A stretch of 64,000 nucleotides of DNA from an uncultured Myxococcales bacterium (GTDB lineage Bacteria; Myxococcota_A; UBA9042): the NCBI GenBank assembly GCA_937910235.1, contig CALENB010000329.1, positions 1 through 64,000 of the forward strand, read 5' to 3'. Of this stretch, positions 39,183-47,700 are shown piece after piece. Made by a program: the position numbers and the translations under genes. Below the pieces are notes generated by a model. It did no database searches and was not told where the DNA came from. It saw only the letters and a list, made by a program, of their open reading frames with translations. Each line of letters opens with the position of its first letter. Positions within the stretch are counted from its first letter, which is position 1.

Positions 39183-40675
39183 GCTTTCGTTTCCGTCGCC
39201 AAGAACGGCATGACGAGCTGCAGATCCTTGCGCTGGAGTACCCGCGTTGGAGCGCCGACTCGTCCGCTTGCCACATCCATCTCGATTACGGCGAATGGGT
39301 TCAAATAGCTCAGCAGATCGCCGCGACTCACGACCGCCTCGTCCTCACCCAGCTTGCGCCAAGTTCTGGGCAGACACCGAATCGCAAGTCGAGACTCCTC
39401 TTGTGTGTCACAGATGATCGGAACCGCGCGGGCCACAAGAAGCGCAGAATCATCCACGCAGGCCACCACTGACGGAGAGTGGGTGTTGATGATCACTTGT
39501 CTCAGCGGGTTGTCCGCATCGACCGGCAACTCGACGTCGACCGCGAGATCGCCGAGTAGTCGAATGACCGCCGGGATCCGCAGTGGGTGCATCCCATTCT
39601 CCGGCTCCTCCAGACAAAGAAGGCCTCGATTCCGCGGATCAGCCTCCATCACCGTGAGCGCCAGAAAACGCAGCGTGCCGTCGGAGAGCACGCTGGCGAC
39701 GTGCTCTGTATTATGCCGGTCCGTCATCACAATGCTGAGCAGTTGGCGCTTCTCATCGACATCCACCGTGACGCGCCGCACGTTTTCAACGAGCTCTGAG
39801 AGTCTGTTGGCTACCTGCGCGTAGACGTCGATTGCGCCACCCTTCTCGACGCGTTCCGCGGCTTGCGCGAGGGCGTACAGCGTCGCCGGGAGGTGTGCGC
39901 CGTCAGAGCCGATCGTACGCGGCGCGTTGAAGCTATCGGGCGCTCGTAAGGCTGACGGCTCAAGCTGTAGACGAGTCCAACCCGTCATCTCTTGTTTGGC
40001 GAGCACGAGCGTTCGATGCTCTGCGGCGTTGTTGACCGATGAGAGCATCGTGCGCGGCAGGCTTGACGCATGCACTCGGCGGGGCCTTCCTCCGCCTCGG
40101 CCACCGATGCTGTCGGCATGCAGGGAAACGACTGAAAAGTCGCCCTCTTTCTCTGTCGAGATGTAGGCGCTTGAACGCCGACCCTTCACCACAGAATCTC
40201 GCCAAATTTTCTCGTGTGGAAATGGCAAGTTCTGCTTCGCGAGTGACCGATTGATATGCACCATGCTCTCATGAACGACTTCGAGCGTGCCGATTGAACG
40301 GACGCTGGCGTCGGCTCGATACCGAAGTCCCAGCTCGTACCGAAGAAACGTCATGGAGGCCTTGGCTGGTTGCCCAAGCGCGTCTTCGCCCTCCTCAGGG
40401 ATGAGAAACTCGACGAGAAAGTTCATGCTCTTTGTGGTTTGATTTCCAACGCGGCGAAACAAGCTAGCGACGTCGCCGTGCCGTGCGTCTCCGCCGCGCA
40501 CCTCCTTTACCGCTTCCATGAGCGGTGTGTTCGCCAGCGCTGACAGAAACGCGATGGCATCGAACAGGTTCGACTTCCCGACGCCGTTGGCACCGGCCAC
40601 ACAGGTAAAAGGCCCGAACCGGACGTCCACGCCGTCGAGATTCTTGAAGCCATCCACCTTGAGGCGGGTCAACAT
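39179..40675 (-). CDS. AAA/ABC-type ATPase (OLD/AriA-like)
   Basis: 498 aa from the ATG at 40675, with AAGGAG eight bases upstream; the track start is 22 codons earlier. It begins LTRLKVDGFKNLDGVDVRFGP, typical of SMC/RecF-like AAA_21/AAA_15 ATPases. Walker A is GANGVGKSN at 28-36. Walker B and the D-loop are GLLCLEEPENGMHP near 355, and INTHSPSVVA near 395 supplies the switch His. The ATPase resembles those of OLD-family, AbiL, retron and PARIS (AriA) modules. It is coupled to the TOPRIM-like gene. The pair is inferred to be an antiphage sensor-effector module; no other defence gene is nearby. Confidence 0.85.
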   Translation of the reverse strand: MLTRLKVDGFKNLDGVDVRFGPFTCVAGANGVGKSNLFDAIAFLSALANTPLMEAVKEVRGGDARHGDVASLFRRVGNQTTKSMNFLVEFLIPEEGEDALGQPAKASMTFLRYELGLRYRADASVRSIGTLEVVHESMVHINRSLAKQNLPFPHEKIWRDSVVKGRRSSAYISTEKEGDFSVVSLHADSIGGRGGGRPRRVHASSLPRTMLSSVNNAAEHRTLVLAKQEMTGWTRLQLEPSALRAPDSFNAPRTIGSDGAHLPATLYALAQAAERVEKGGAIDVYAQVANRLSELVENVRRVTVDVDEKRQLLSIVMTDRHNTEHVASVLSDGTLRFLALTVMEADPRNRGLLCLEEPENGMHPLRIPAVIRLLGDLAVDVELPVDADNPLRQVIINTHSPSVVACVDDSALLVARAVPIICDTQEESRLAIRCLPRTWRKLGEDEAVVSRGDLLSYLNPFAVIEMDVASGRVGAPTRVLQRKDLQLVMPFLATETKA

Positions 40676-40786
40676 TGCGTTGTCTCCTTGCGGTTCAGGG
40701 GTCTTGTCTCGCTGCGCCATCTGCGGATCACGCGGGAACATCGGTCTCGGCGCGGGATCTGGTCTCGGCTCCTCAAGAACTCCGTG

Positions 40787-40816
40787 AATCTACGCGCGTT
40801 GGAGAATACCACGCAA
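40787..40816 (-). promoter_or_regulatory. Possible promoter of the ATPase-TOPRIM pair
   Basis: On the minus strand TTGCGT (40816-40811) and TAGATT (40792-40787) are spaced by 18 bp, about 110 bp before the ATPase ATG. A direct repeat GGTCTCGGC (40743-40751 and 40761-40769) lies just downstream and could be an operator. Confidence 0.35.
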
Positions 40817-40858
40817 GATCTGGTGCCGAGAATGCGGTCCGGCCGCGACCGCCAGACC

Positions 40859-41341
40859 CTACGCCCGCAACCGCAACGAAATAGCCCCCGCGACCCCAAT
40901 CACCGCGCTGCCGACCGCGCTCACGCCGAGCAGCCGCCCGCCCTCGACATCGCGCGTCAGCGTCGTCACCGCCCACCACAGCGCCGGCGTCACCACGACG
41001 CTCTGCAGCCACACCTGCCACGCGCACGCTAGCCGGGCCTCGCGGTCGAGGCCACGCCACCGCGTGCGGATGATGCGCATGGTCCACATCGGCGCCCAGA
41101 CCATGGTGATGCTGAGAAAGGTGATGAGGCTCAGATCGAGCACGTGGTCGAAGCGCTCGCCGCTGTGCCCAGCCCAGGCGCCAGCGATGCGCTCGCCGAC
41201 GAGCAACACGACTGCGCCGGCGATGACGAGCCACCAAGGCCGCATCAGCTGCGTCGCGCGCAGGGGGCGCACCGGGGGAAGGGTCGGCGCTTGTGGTGCG
41301 TCGGGCTGCGGCGGCAGGTCCGTCAGGGGCTCAGTGGCCAC
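40859..41341 (-). CDS. Four-helix membrane protein
   Basis: 160 aa using the GTG at 41341, which overlaps the end of the upstream gene by 11 bp; the track ORF runs far into that gene in another frame. After a Pro-rich N-terminus there are four hydrophobic segments: WWLVIAGAVVLLVGE, LSLITFLSITMVWAP, SVVVTPALWWAVTTL and VSAVGSAVIGVAGAI. No family is recognised. It is the last gene of a minus-strand operon with the Tat lipoprotein and GST genes. The start is uncertain; an internal ATG before the first helix would also work. Confidence 0.6.
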   Translation of the reverse strand: MATEPLTDLPPQPDAPQAPTLPPVRPLRATQLMRPWWLVIAGAVVLLVGERIAGAWAGHSGERFDHVLDLSLITFLSITMVWAPMWTMRIIRTRWRGLDREARLACAWQVWLQSVVVTPALWWAVTTLTRDVEGGRLLGVSAVGSAVIGVAGAISLRLRA

Positions 41342-42839
41342 GCAGCGCCGCGATGAGGCGCTCGGCCTCGGCGAGTCGGGCCCAGTCCGGGCCGCTCGGA
41401 TCGGGGGTGCACGTGGCGCTCGCCGCCAAGATCTCGCCCTGAAAATGCGGCGCGGCGACCGCGGCCAACCGGGTCGCGGCGACGGGCACCTCCAGCAAGT
41501 GCAGGTCCGGCGCGGCCTTGCGCAGGGCCACATCGCGCAGGCCGTCTCGCACCGCTAAGGCCTTGGCGCCGCCGTTGCCCGAGGCCGCGCGGATGGCGTC
41601 AGCCCGGCGTTTTCGCGCGCTGCCGATGCTGAGCGGTTGCAGCTCCGTCGCCGTGGCTGAGGTCGGCAGCTGCGCCGCGCTCGCGCCGGGTCGATGGCTG
41701 GGCAGCCGCCACGCCGCGCCGAGCAGCGTGATCAGCCGCGCCTGCGGGGTCGGCGCCCGTCGCGCGGCTTGGCGCAGCGCCGCGACGAGCAGCAGCGCGT
41801 GTACCCCGGTGCCGCTTGGGCTCGGGTCGACCAGGGTCATGTCGGCGGCGGCGAGCGAGAGGCCGTCCCACAGCGCGTCGGGATGCACGCCGCGATCGAG
41901 CGCGGCGCGCACCTCGGCCTCCAGGGCGTCGCCACGCGCCAAGCGGGCCAGCTTGCGCAGGGCGCGGCTCTCGCTCATCTGGCGGATGCCCTGCTGCCAG
42001 CGCTCACCGGCCTGCGCGACCAGCTTCTGCTGCCGAGCGAACGCCTGCATCGCCGCCGGTCTCGGCGGCGCCTGCCACGTGCCGGGCGGCTGCAGCCGGC
42101 TCGCGACCTGGTCGAGCACCGCGTCGGCGGCGTGCCACTTCACCGTGCGCAGCAGATCGAGGCTGGCGACGATGAGGTGCGCGCTGTGGCCACCAAACCC
42201 GTCGTCACGCGCGGCCATCCGCAGCAGCTCGGCGGTGACGGCCTCTTGGCCCCAACGCTGATGCAGCGCGCGCACGTGGATGCGCACCTGGTCGGCGTGT
42301 AGCGCGTCAAAGTGGCCTCGCAGCGCCTCGGACAGCTCGCTCAGCGAGCGCCCAAGCATCTCCCGGGGCACCGGCTGGCGCGGCGGCATAGCCTTCCAGG
42401 CGAGTCGATGCGCCACGCTCAGATCGACGGCGCGAAACAACGCCAGCAGGCGCTCGTTCGGCGCCAGCTCGCGCTCGATCGCGAGCACCGCGTGCAGGGC
42501 GAGGCCGCCGTGCACGTCACCGTCGACCTCGGCCCAGTGCTCGACCAGGGCCGCGCGCAGCTGATCGTGGGAGAGGCCGCGTTCGATCAAGCTCGCCGCG
42601 CACGGCAGGGCGTTGTCGGGCGTGGCCGTCTGCAGCGCTGTGACGGCCTCTGCGATGGTGGGGCGCCGCGACTTTGGCGGCTTTTTACCCGGATTCCCGG
42701 CCTTGTCGCGGTCGCAGCCAGCCAATCCGACTGTGCCCAATCCGACGGCACCCAAGCACGCGCTCGCGCGGCGAAAGAACGTGCGGCGTGTCCACACCGC
42801 CGGCTCGGGCGTGCAGATCGGGCTCGACGGTCGGCGCAT
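41331..42839 (-). CDS. Tat-exported helical lipoprotein, function unknown
   Basis: 502 aa from the ATG at 42839, two bases after the GST stop; the longer track start lies inside the GST gene. The N-terminus WTRRTFFRRASACLGAVGL is a twin-arginine signal ending in a lipobox VGLAGC, so it is exported folded and lipidated. The mature part is almost all alpha-helical, Ala/Leu/His-rich (HGGLALHAVLAIERELAPNERLLALFRAVD, described in parts), without Cys repeats. Export by Tat suggests a cofactor or early folding. I do not recognise the family. Confidence 0.75.
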   Translation of the reverse strand: MRRPSSPICTPEPAVWTRRTFFRRASACLGAVGLGTVGLAGCDRDKAGNPGKKPPKSRRPTIAEAVTALQTATPDNALPCAASLIERGLSHDQLRAALVEHWAEVDGDVHGGLALHAVLAIERELAPNERLLALFRAVDLSVAHRLAWKAMPPRQPVPREMLGRSLSELSEALRGHFDALHADQVRIHVRALHQRWGQEAVTAELLRMAARDDGFGGHSAHLIVASLDLLRTVKWHAADAVLDQVASRLQPPGTWQAPPRPAAMQAFARQQKLVAQAGERWQQGIRQMSESRALRKLARLARGDALEAEVRAALDRGVHPDALWDGLSLAAADMTLVDPSPSGTGVHALLLVAALRQAARRAPTPQARLITLLGAAWRLPSHRPGASAAQLPTSATATELQPLSIGSARKRRADAIRAASGNGGAKALAVRDGLRDVALRKAAPDLHLLEVPVAATRLAAVAAPHFQGEILAASATCTPDPSGPDWARLAEAERLIAALRGH

Positions 42840-42841
42840 GG

Positions 42842-43558
42842 TCACCCCGCTCGCTGGCCAAAGAGGCTCGGCGCTACGTCGCGCGTCGGGCTGCCCTTGC
42901 CCTGCAGATAGGCCACAAATCGGTCGTGAATGTCCGGCACCGTCGACTTCTTCACCGCCGCCAGCCCAACCAAATGTTTGCCCCAGGCGTGCACTTTGGG
43001 GGTGTCCGAGAAGATGCCCAGCTCCGGCCACAGCGCCTCAAGCCAGAGCAGACGCTGCAGCGCTGGCGCGAGGGCCGTGTCGATCAGGCTGAGTGTTTTG
43101 TCGGCGAAGAACGGGCCGTCGCCCAACCCAGCCTCGAAGCGGGCGAGCGCGGTGCGGGTGGCGGCGAGGTGGGTCTGCAGCGCCTCGTCATCTTTGGCCA
43201 TCGACAGCTGATAGCCGGCCATGAGCAGCGCCGAGCCATACTCGATCCAGGCGCGGTGCAGGCCACGGGTCAGTGGGTCGCTCGGGTGCAGGCGGCCAAG
43301 GCCAGCCTCGTCGGAGACCTCGTCGAGGTACTCGTTGATGACGGCGGACTCAAAGAGCACCGTCTGCTCGCCGTCTTCTTCCACCAGCAGCAGCGGCACC
43401 TTGCCGAAGGGCGAGATCGCCAGGAACCACTCGGGTTTGTCGAAGAGATCGATGTAGCGCGTCTCGTGCGCCAAGCCTTTGTGCTGCAGCGTGATGGCCG
43501 ACCGCTGCACAAAGGGGCACAGGTCGAAGGAGACGAGGGTGTGGGTCCGCTTGCTCAT
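42842..43558 (-). CDS. Glutathione S-transferase family protein
   Basis: 238 aa from the ATG at 43558, with TGGAG upstream. The thioredoxin-like N-terminal domain carries DLCPFVQRSAITLQHKG, where the Cys-Pro motif is the active site in omega/DHAR/lignin-like GSTs. It is followed by SPFGKVPLLL with the cis-Pro, and LFESAVINEYLDE, where Glu-Ser binds the glutathione gamma-glutamyl part. The C-terminal helical domain has FFADKTLSLIDTALAP. A Cys-type glutathione-dependent reductase or deglutathionylase is the best guess. It is first in the GST, Tat-lipoprotein, membrane-protein operon. Confidence 0.88.
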   Translation of the reverse strand: MSKRTHTLVSFDLCPFVQRSAITLQHKGLAHETRYIDLFDKPEWFLAISPFGKVPLLLVEEDGEQTVLFESAVINEYLDEVSDEAGLGRLHPSDPLTRGLHRAWIEYGSALLMAGYQLSMAKDDEALQTHLAATRTALARFEAGLGDGPFFADKTLSLIDTALAPALQRLLWLEALWPELGIFSDTPKVHAWGKHLVGLAAVKKSTVPDIHDRFVAYLQGKGSPTRDVAPSLFGQRAG

Positions 43559-43645
43559 GGTCGCTCCAGGGTACATCAGAGTCGGAAGGTGTCCGGGCCG
43601 GTTGGGGCCATACCTAACCCCCCCATCCCGCCGTTTATTCGCCGT

Positions 43646-44587
43646 CTAAGCGGTGCGCTCCCGGCCGCCAAGCAACAGGTACAGCCCGCCCAGCGCGGCC
43701 ACCACCAACCCCGCGATGAGCTGCGCCCAGGCCCAGCCGATGACGCCAGGCTCCAGCACCGACACGCTCGGATCCTTGGGGTCGACAAACACCTTGATCT
43801 TCTCGCCGACGCGATGGGCGCGCACCGGATCGCCCTGACCACCGGCGAACCGCACCTGGCGGCTGGTGTGCCAGGCGCCGCCTGCCTTGTAGTGGTAGGC
43901 GAAGAGCTGCTCATAGCGGTCCGGCTCGCGGCTGACCAGCTCGGATTTGCACAGCGTGACCTCGCCGTCGACCGGCTGCCAGTGTTGCGCCTCGGCGTCC
44001 CGGGCGACGCGCTGTCCGATCCATCCCGCGAAGCCCACGCCGGCGATGAGAAAGGCCATGCCCGCGAGCTGGCCGCGGATCCGGCTGCGTTTGGCGACGG
44101 CTTGGTCGGCCGGCGGCGCGGTGTCGTCCGGTGTCGTCAGGGCTGGGTCCAGCTCGGGTGGCACCTCGCCGCGGAGGTGGGCGAGCGCCGCGGCGCTGAG
44201 CAGCTGCGGTCGCTCAGCGCCGGGCAGAAAGCCCTCCAGCGTCGCCAAATCACCCGGCAGGGCTGGCAGACTGGCGATGAAGGCCAGCGCCGCCGCGGTG
44301 GGATCGGCGGCTTGCGACGTGGCCACAGCCGTGGCGCTTGGCGGCGTGGTGGCGCCCCGTCGCGCGGGGTTCGCTGGGGTCGGCGCGCCGCTGGGCTGAT
44401 CCCAGTTGAAGCGCGCGACGGTCGGCGGGCGCGCGGTGCTCGTGGCGTCAGCTCGGTCTGTGCGCGCGAGGCTGCCGCCGCCGGTGACGCTCCGGGTCGC
44501 TTGGCGTCGACGCCCAGACTTCGGGCTTTGAGGTGCCGGCGTGTGTTTGCGGACCGCCTTCTTGCGCTTGTTGTGTGGCTTGACCAA
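43646..44587 (-). CDS. DUF3592 membrane protein
   Basis: About 313 aa. The start appears to be TTG at 44587 and is uncertain. The N-terminal 90 residues are basic and Pro/Ala/Thr-rich. A first membrane helix (GMAFLIAGVGFAGWI) is near 175. An extracytoplasmic beta-rich part matches DUF3592 (QPVDGEVTLCKSEL ... YEQLFAYHYKAGG ... GEKIKVFVDPKDPS). A second helix (AQLIAGLVVAALGGLYLLLG) closes the protein. The function of DUF3592 is unknown. It is separated by 87 bp from the GST operon. Confidence 0.75.
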   Translation of the reverse strand: MVKPHNKRKKAVRKHTPAPQSPKSGRRRQATRSVTGGGSLARTDRADATSTARPPTVARFNWDQPSGAPTPANPARRGATTPPSATAVATSQAADPTAAALAFIASLPALPGDLATLEGFLPGAERPQLLSAAALAHLRGEVPPELDPALTTPDDTAPPADQAVAKRSRIRGQLAGMAFLIAGVGFAGWIGQRVARDAEAQHWQPVDGEVTLCKSELVSREPDRYEQLFAYHYKAGGAWHTSRQVRFAGGQGDPVRAHRVGEKIKVFVDPKDPSVSVLEPGVIGWAWAQLIAGLVVAALGGLYLLLGGRERTA

Positions 44588-44750
44588 AGGGCGTCCTGAT
44601 CGTGAGGCGGACCGGCGTGCAGTCGTCGGCGTGGCGGCAGCCTACGTCATCCCACCGCCGCTGGGCAGATGACCAACTGGGCTGGGTTGCCGGTAGCCGC
44701 TGGTAGAGGTGTGCGCTAGGGTTCGCGCGTGCCAGCCAGAGGAGTTGTCC

Positions 44751-47700
44751 ATGCGAGTCATCCCCACCAGATACGGCCAACTACGCGGCGGCGCTCGACT
44801 TCGGTCGCTCGCGTTGCTGGCGCTGGTCCTGGCGCTTCCGAGCGCTTGCGCGAGCGCGCCCGACGCCGACACCAGCGCCCTCGCGGCCTGCAGCGTCGCA
44901 ACGGACTGCGCGGTTTTTGACGATGGCGACCCCTGCACCGGCGTCTGGGTCTGCGCGGCCGGCACCTGCGCGCTCGACACCGCGACCGTGGTGCGCTGCG
45001 CGACCGACAAGGACGGGCTGTGCGCCACCAACGTCTGCGACGCCAAGACCGCGACCTGCGCGCTGATCCCCCGCAATGACGGCGCCGCGTGCGAAGACGG
45101 CGACCCTTGCACGATCGGCGACGCGTGCGCGACCGGCGGCTGCAAGGCTGGGGTCGCCAACACATGCGCCTGCAGCGTCACGGCGGACTGCGTCAAGCGC
45201 GAAGACGATGACGTGTGTAATGGCACGCTCTACTGCGACACGGCGACGTTTCCCTATCAGTGCGTCGTCAACCCAGCGACCGTGGTGATCTGCCCCGACG
45301 GCGGCGGCTGCAAGATCGCCAGCTGCGACCCGAGCGACGGCAGCTGCAGCGCCGTCTCCAAGCCCGATCTGACGGCCTGCGACGACGGCGAGCTCTGCAC
45401 ACAGAAGGATTACTGCGCCAAGGGCAGCTGTGTCGGTGGCCAGAACACCTGCACCTGCACGACCGACGGCGACTGCGCAGCGCAGGAGGACGGCGACCTG
45501 TGCAGCGGCACGCTGTACTGCGAGAAGATCAGCGGCAGCTGCAAGGTGAACCCGACGAGCGTGGTGGTGTGTCCGGTGCTGGGCAACACGGCGTGCAGCC
45601 AGCGGGTCTGCCAGCCGGCGACGGGGTTGTGTCTGCTTAACGCGGTGAATCAAGGCAAGGGCTGCGATGATGGCGACGCGTGCACGACGGCCGAGGTCTG
45701 CCAGGGCGGCTTGTGCGCCGGGGGCACGGACACCTGCGCGTGCACGGCCGACAGCGACTGCAAAAAGGCGGAAGATGGCAACGCCTGCAACGGCACGCTG
45801 TTCTGCAATAAACAAAACGGCGTCTGCACGGTGAACCCGGCGACGGTGGTGACCTGCCCAAACGGCGCAGATACGGCCTGCAAGGTGAACGCGTGCGCGC
45901 TGGCGACCGGCACGTGTAGCCCGACGGCCGTCGAGTTGAGCAAGCAGATCTGCACCGCCAAGACGGAGATCACGCCAGAGACCTGTCGGATCGAGGTCCT
46001 ACCGAGCGGCGCGCCATCACCGACGGTGCTGTGTGACGACGGCGATCCCTGCACCGCCTCGGACACCTGCGCCAAAGGCAGCTGCAGCGCCGGCACCCAG
46101 GTCTGCACGTGCAAGACGGACGGCGATTGCGCCAAGACCGACGACGGTGACCTCTGCAACGGCGTGCCGTTCTGCGATAAGGGCAGCGGCACCTGCAAAC
46201 CCAACCCGGCCACGGTCATCACCTGCCCGACCGTCGACGACACCGCGTGCCTCAAGCGCAGCTGCGACGCCAAGACCGGCAAGTGTCCGCTCAAAGCCCT
46301 GGAAAACGGCGATTTTTGCGAGGACGGCAGCGCCTGCACCAAGGGCGACGTGTGCGTATTTGGTCAGTGTAACCCCGGCGCCAACACCTGCGAATGCCAG
46401 ACCAACAGCGATTGCCTCAGCAAGGACGACGGTGATCTGTGCAACGGCGTGCCGTATTGCGACAAGACCGACCCGAAGAAACCGGCGTGCAAGGCGAACG
46501 CGGCGTCGGTGGTGTTCTGCCTGCCCGGCGACGCCCCGTGCGCGACGCAGGTCTGTAATCCTGGCACCGGCGCCTGCCAACCCAAGCCCGTGGTGGACGG
46601 CAAAGCGTGCGACGACGGCACGGTGTGCACCAAGAGCTCGGCCTGCCAAGGCGGCGCGTGCAAGGCGACGAGCGCGCTGCAGTGTGATGACAACAACGCT
46701 TGTACGTTCGACACGTGTGACGCCAAGACCGGCTGCAGCAACGTGCAGGCCAACTGCGTCGACGGCAACAGCTGCACGACCGACGGCTGCGATGCCAAGA
46801 CCGGCGTCTGCAGCTTCCCCGAACGGGCCAAGGGCAGCCCCTGCGACGCCGACCAGAGCGGCTGCACCATCGGCGACAGCTGCGTCGATGGCGCGTGTAA
46901 GGCGGGACCGGCGGTCGTCTGTCAGCTTGGCACCAAGGCCTGTGAGCAGGCGGTGTGCCAAGCCAAGGCCAGCGACGCCTATCAGTGCGTGGTCGCGGCG
47001 AAGGGGGATGGCGCGGCGTGTGATGACGGCGACGTCTGCTCGCTGAGCTCGACGTGCAGCAAGGGCGTGTGCACCGCGACGCCCGGCAGCGTCGGGCTCT
47101 TCTCAACAGGCTACGACCCGGGGGCCGGGATGAAAGGCAGCCTGCGCGCCATCGCGGCTCTGGACGGCGGCGACTACCTGCTCGGCGGCGTGATCACGGG
47201 TAAATCGGCCGCGGACGCGAGCTGGCTGCTCCGGGTCGGCGCCGACGGCAAGGTGAAGTGGCAGCGCAAGCAGACGGCCAAGGACGGCAAGGGCGCCGGC
47301 GAGATCGTCGCGTTGCTGCCGGTGAGCACGGTGGCCGTGGCGGCGCTCCGCAACCAGCCTGCGGGCGACGCGTACATCGATGTGGTGGGCCTCGATGGCA
47401 AAACCGTGGTGTTGACCGCGGCGGTCAAAGCGACGAGCGGCACGATCGCGCTCGCGGGTGGGGTGGCGCTGGCGGACGGCAGCTTGCTGCTCGGCGGCAC
47501 ACGCAGCTCCGGCGCCAGCGACTATCCGTGGGCTGGGCGGGTGACCGCGTCCGGCGTGCCGATGTGGGCCGGAGACGCGGCGCAGAAGTTCATCGGGCGG
47601 GTGATTCAGACCGCCGCGCCGGCTGGCGATCTGGTGCTGCTCGGCGAGAGCGGCGTCGGGGTCGGGGCGCGCGCGTGGGCGGGTCAGGTCTCCCCCAGCG

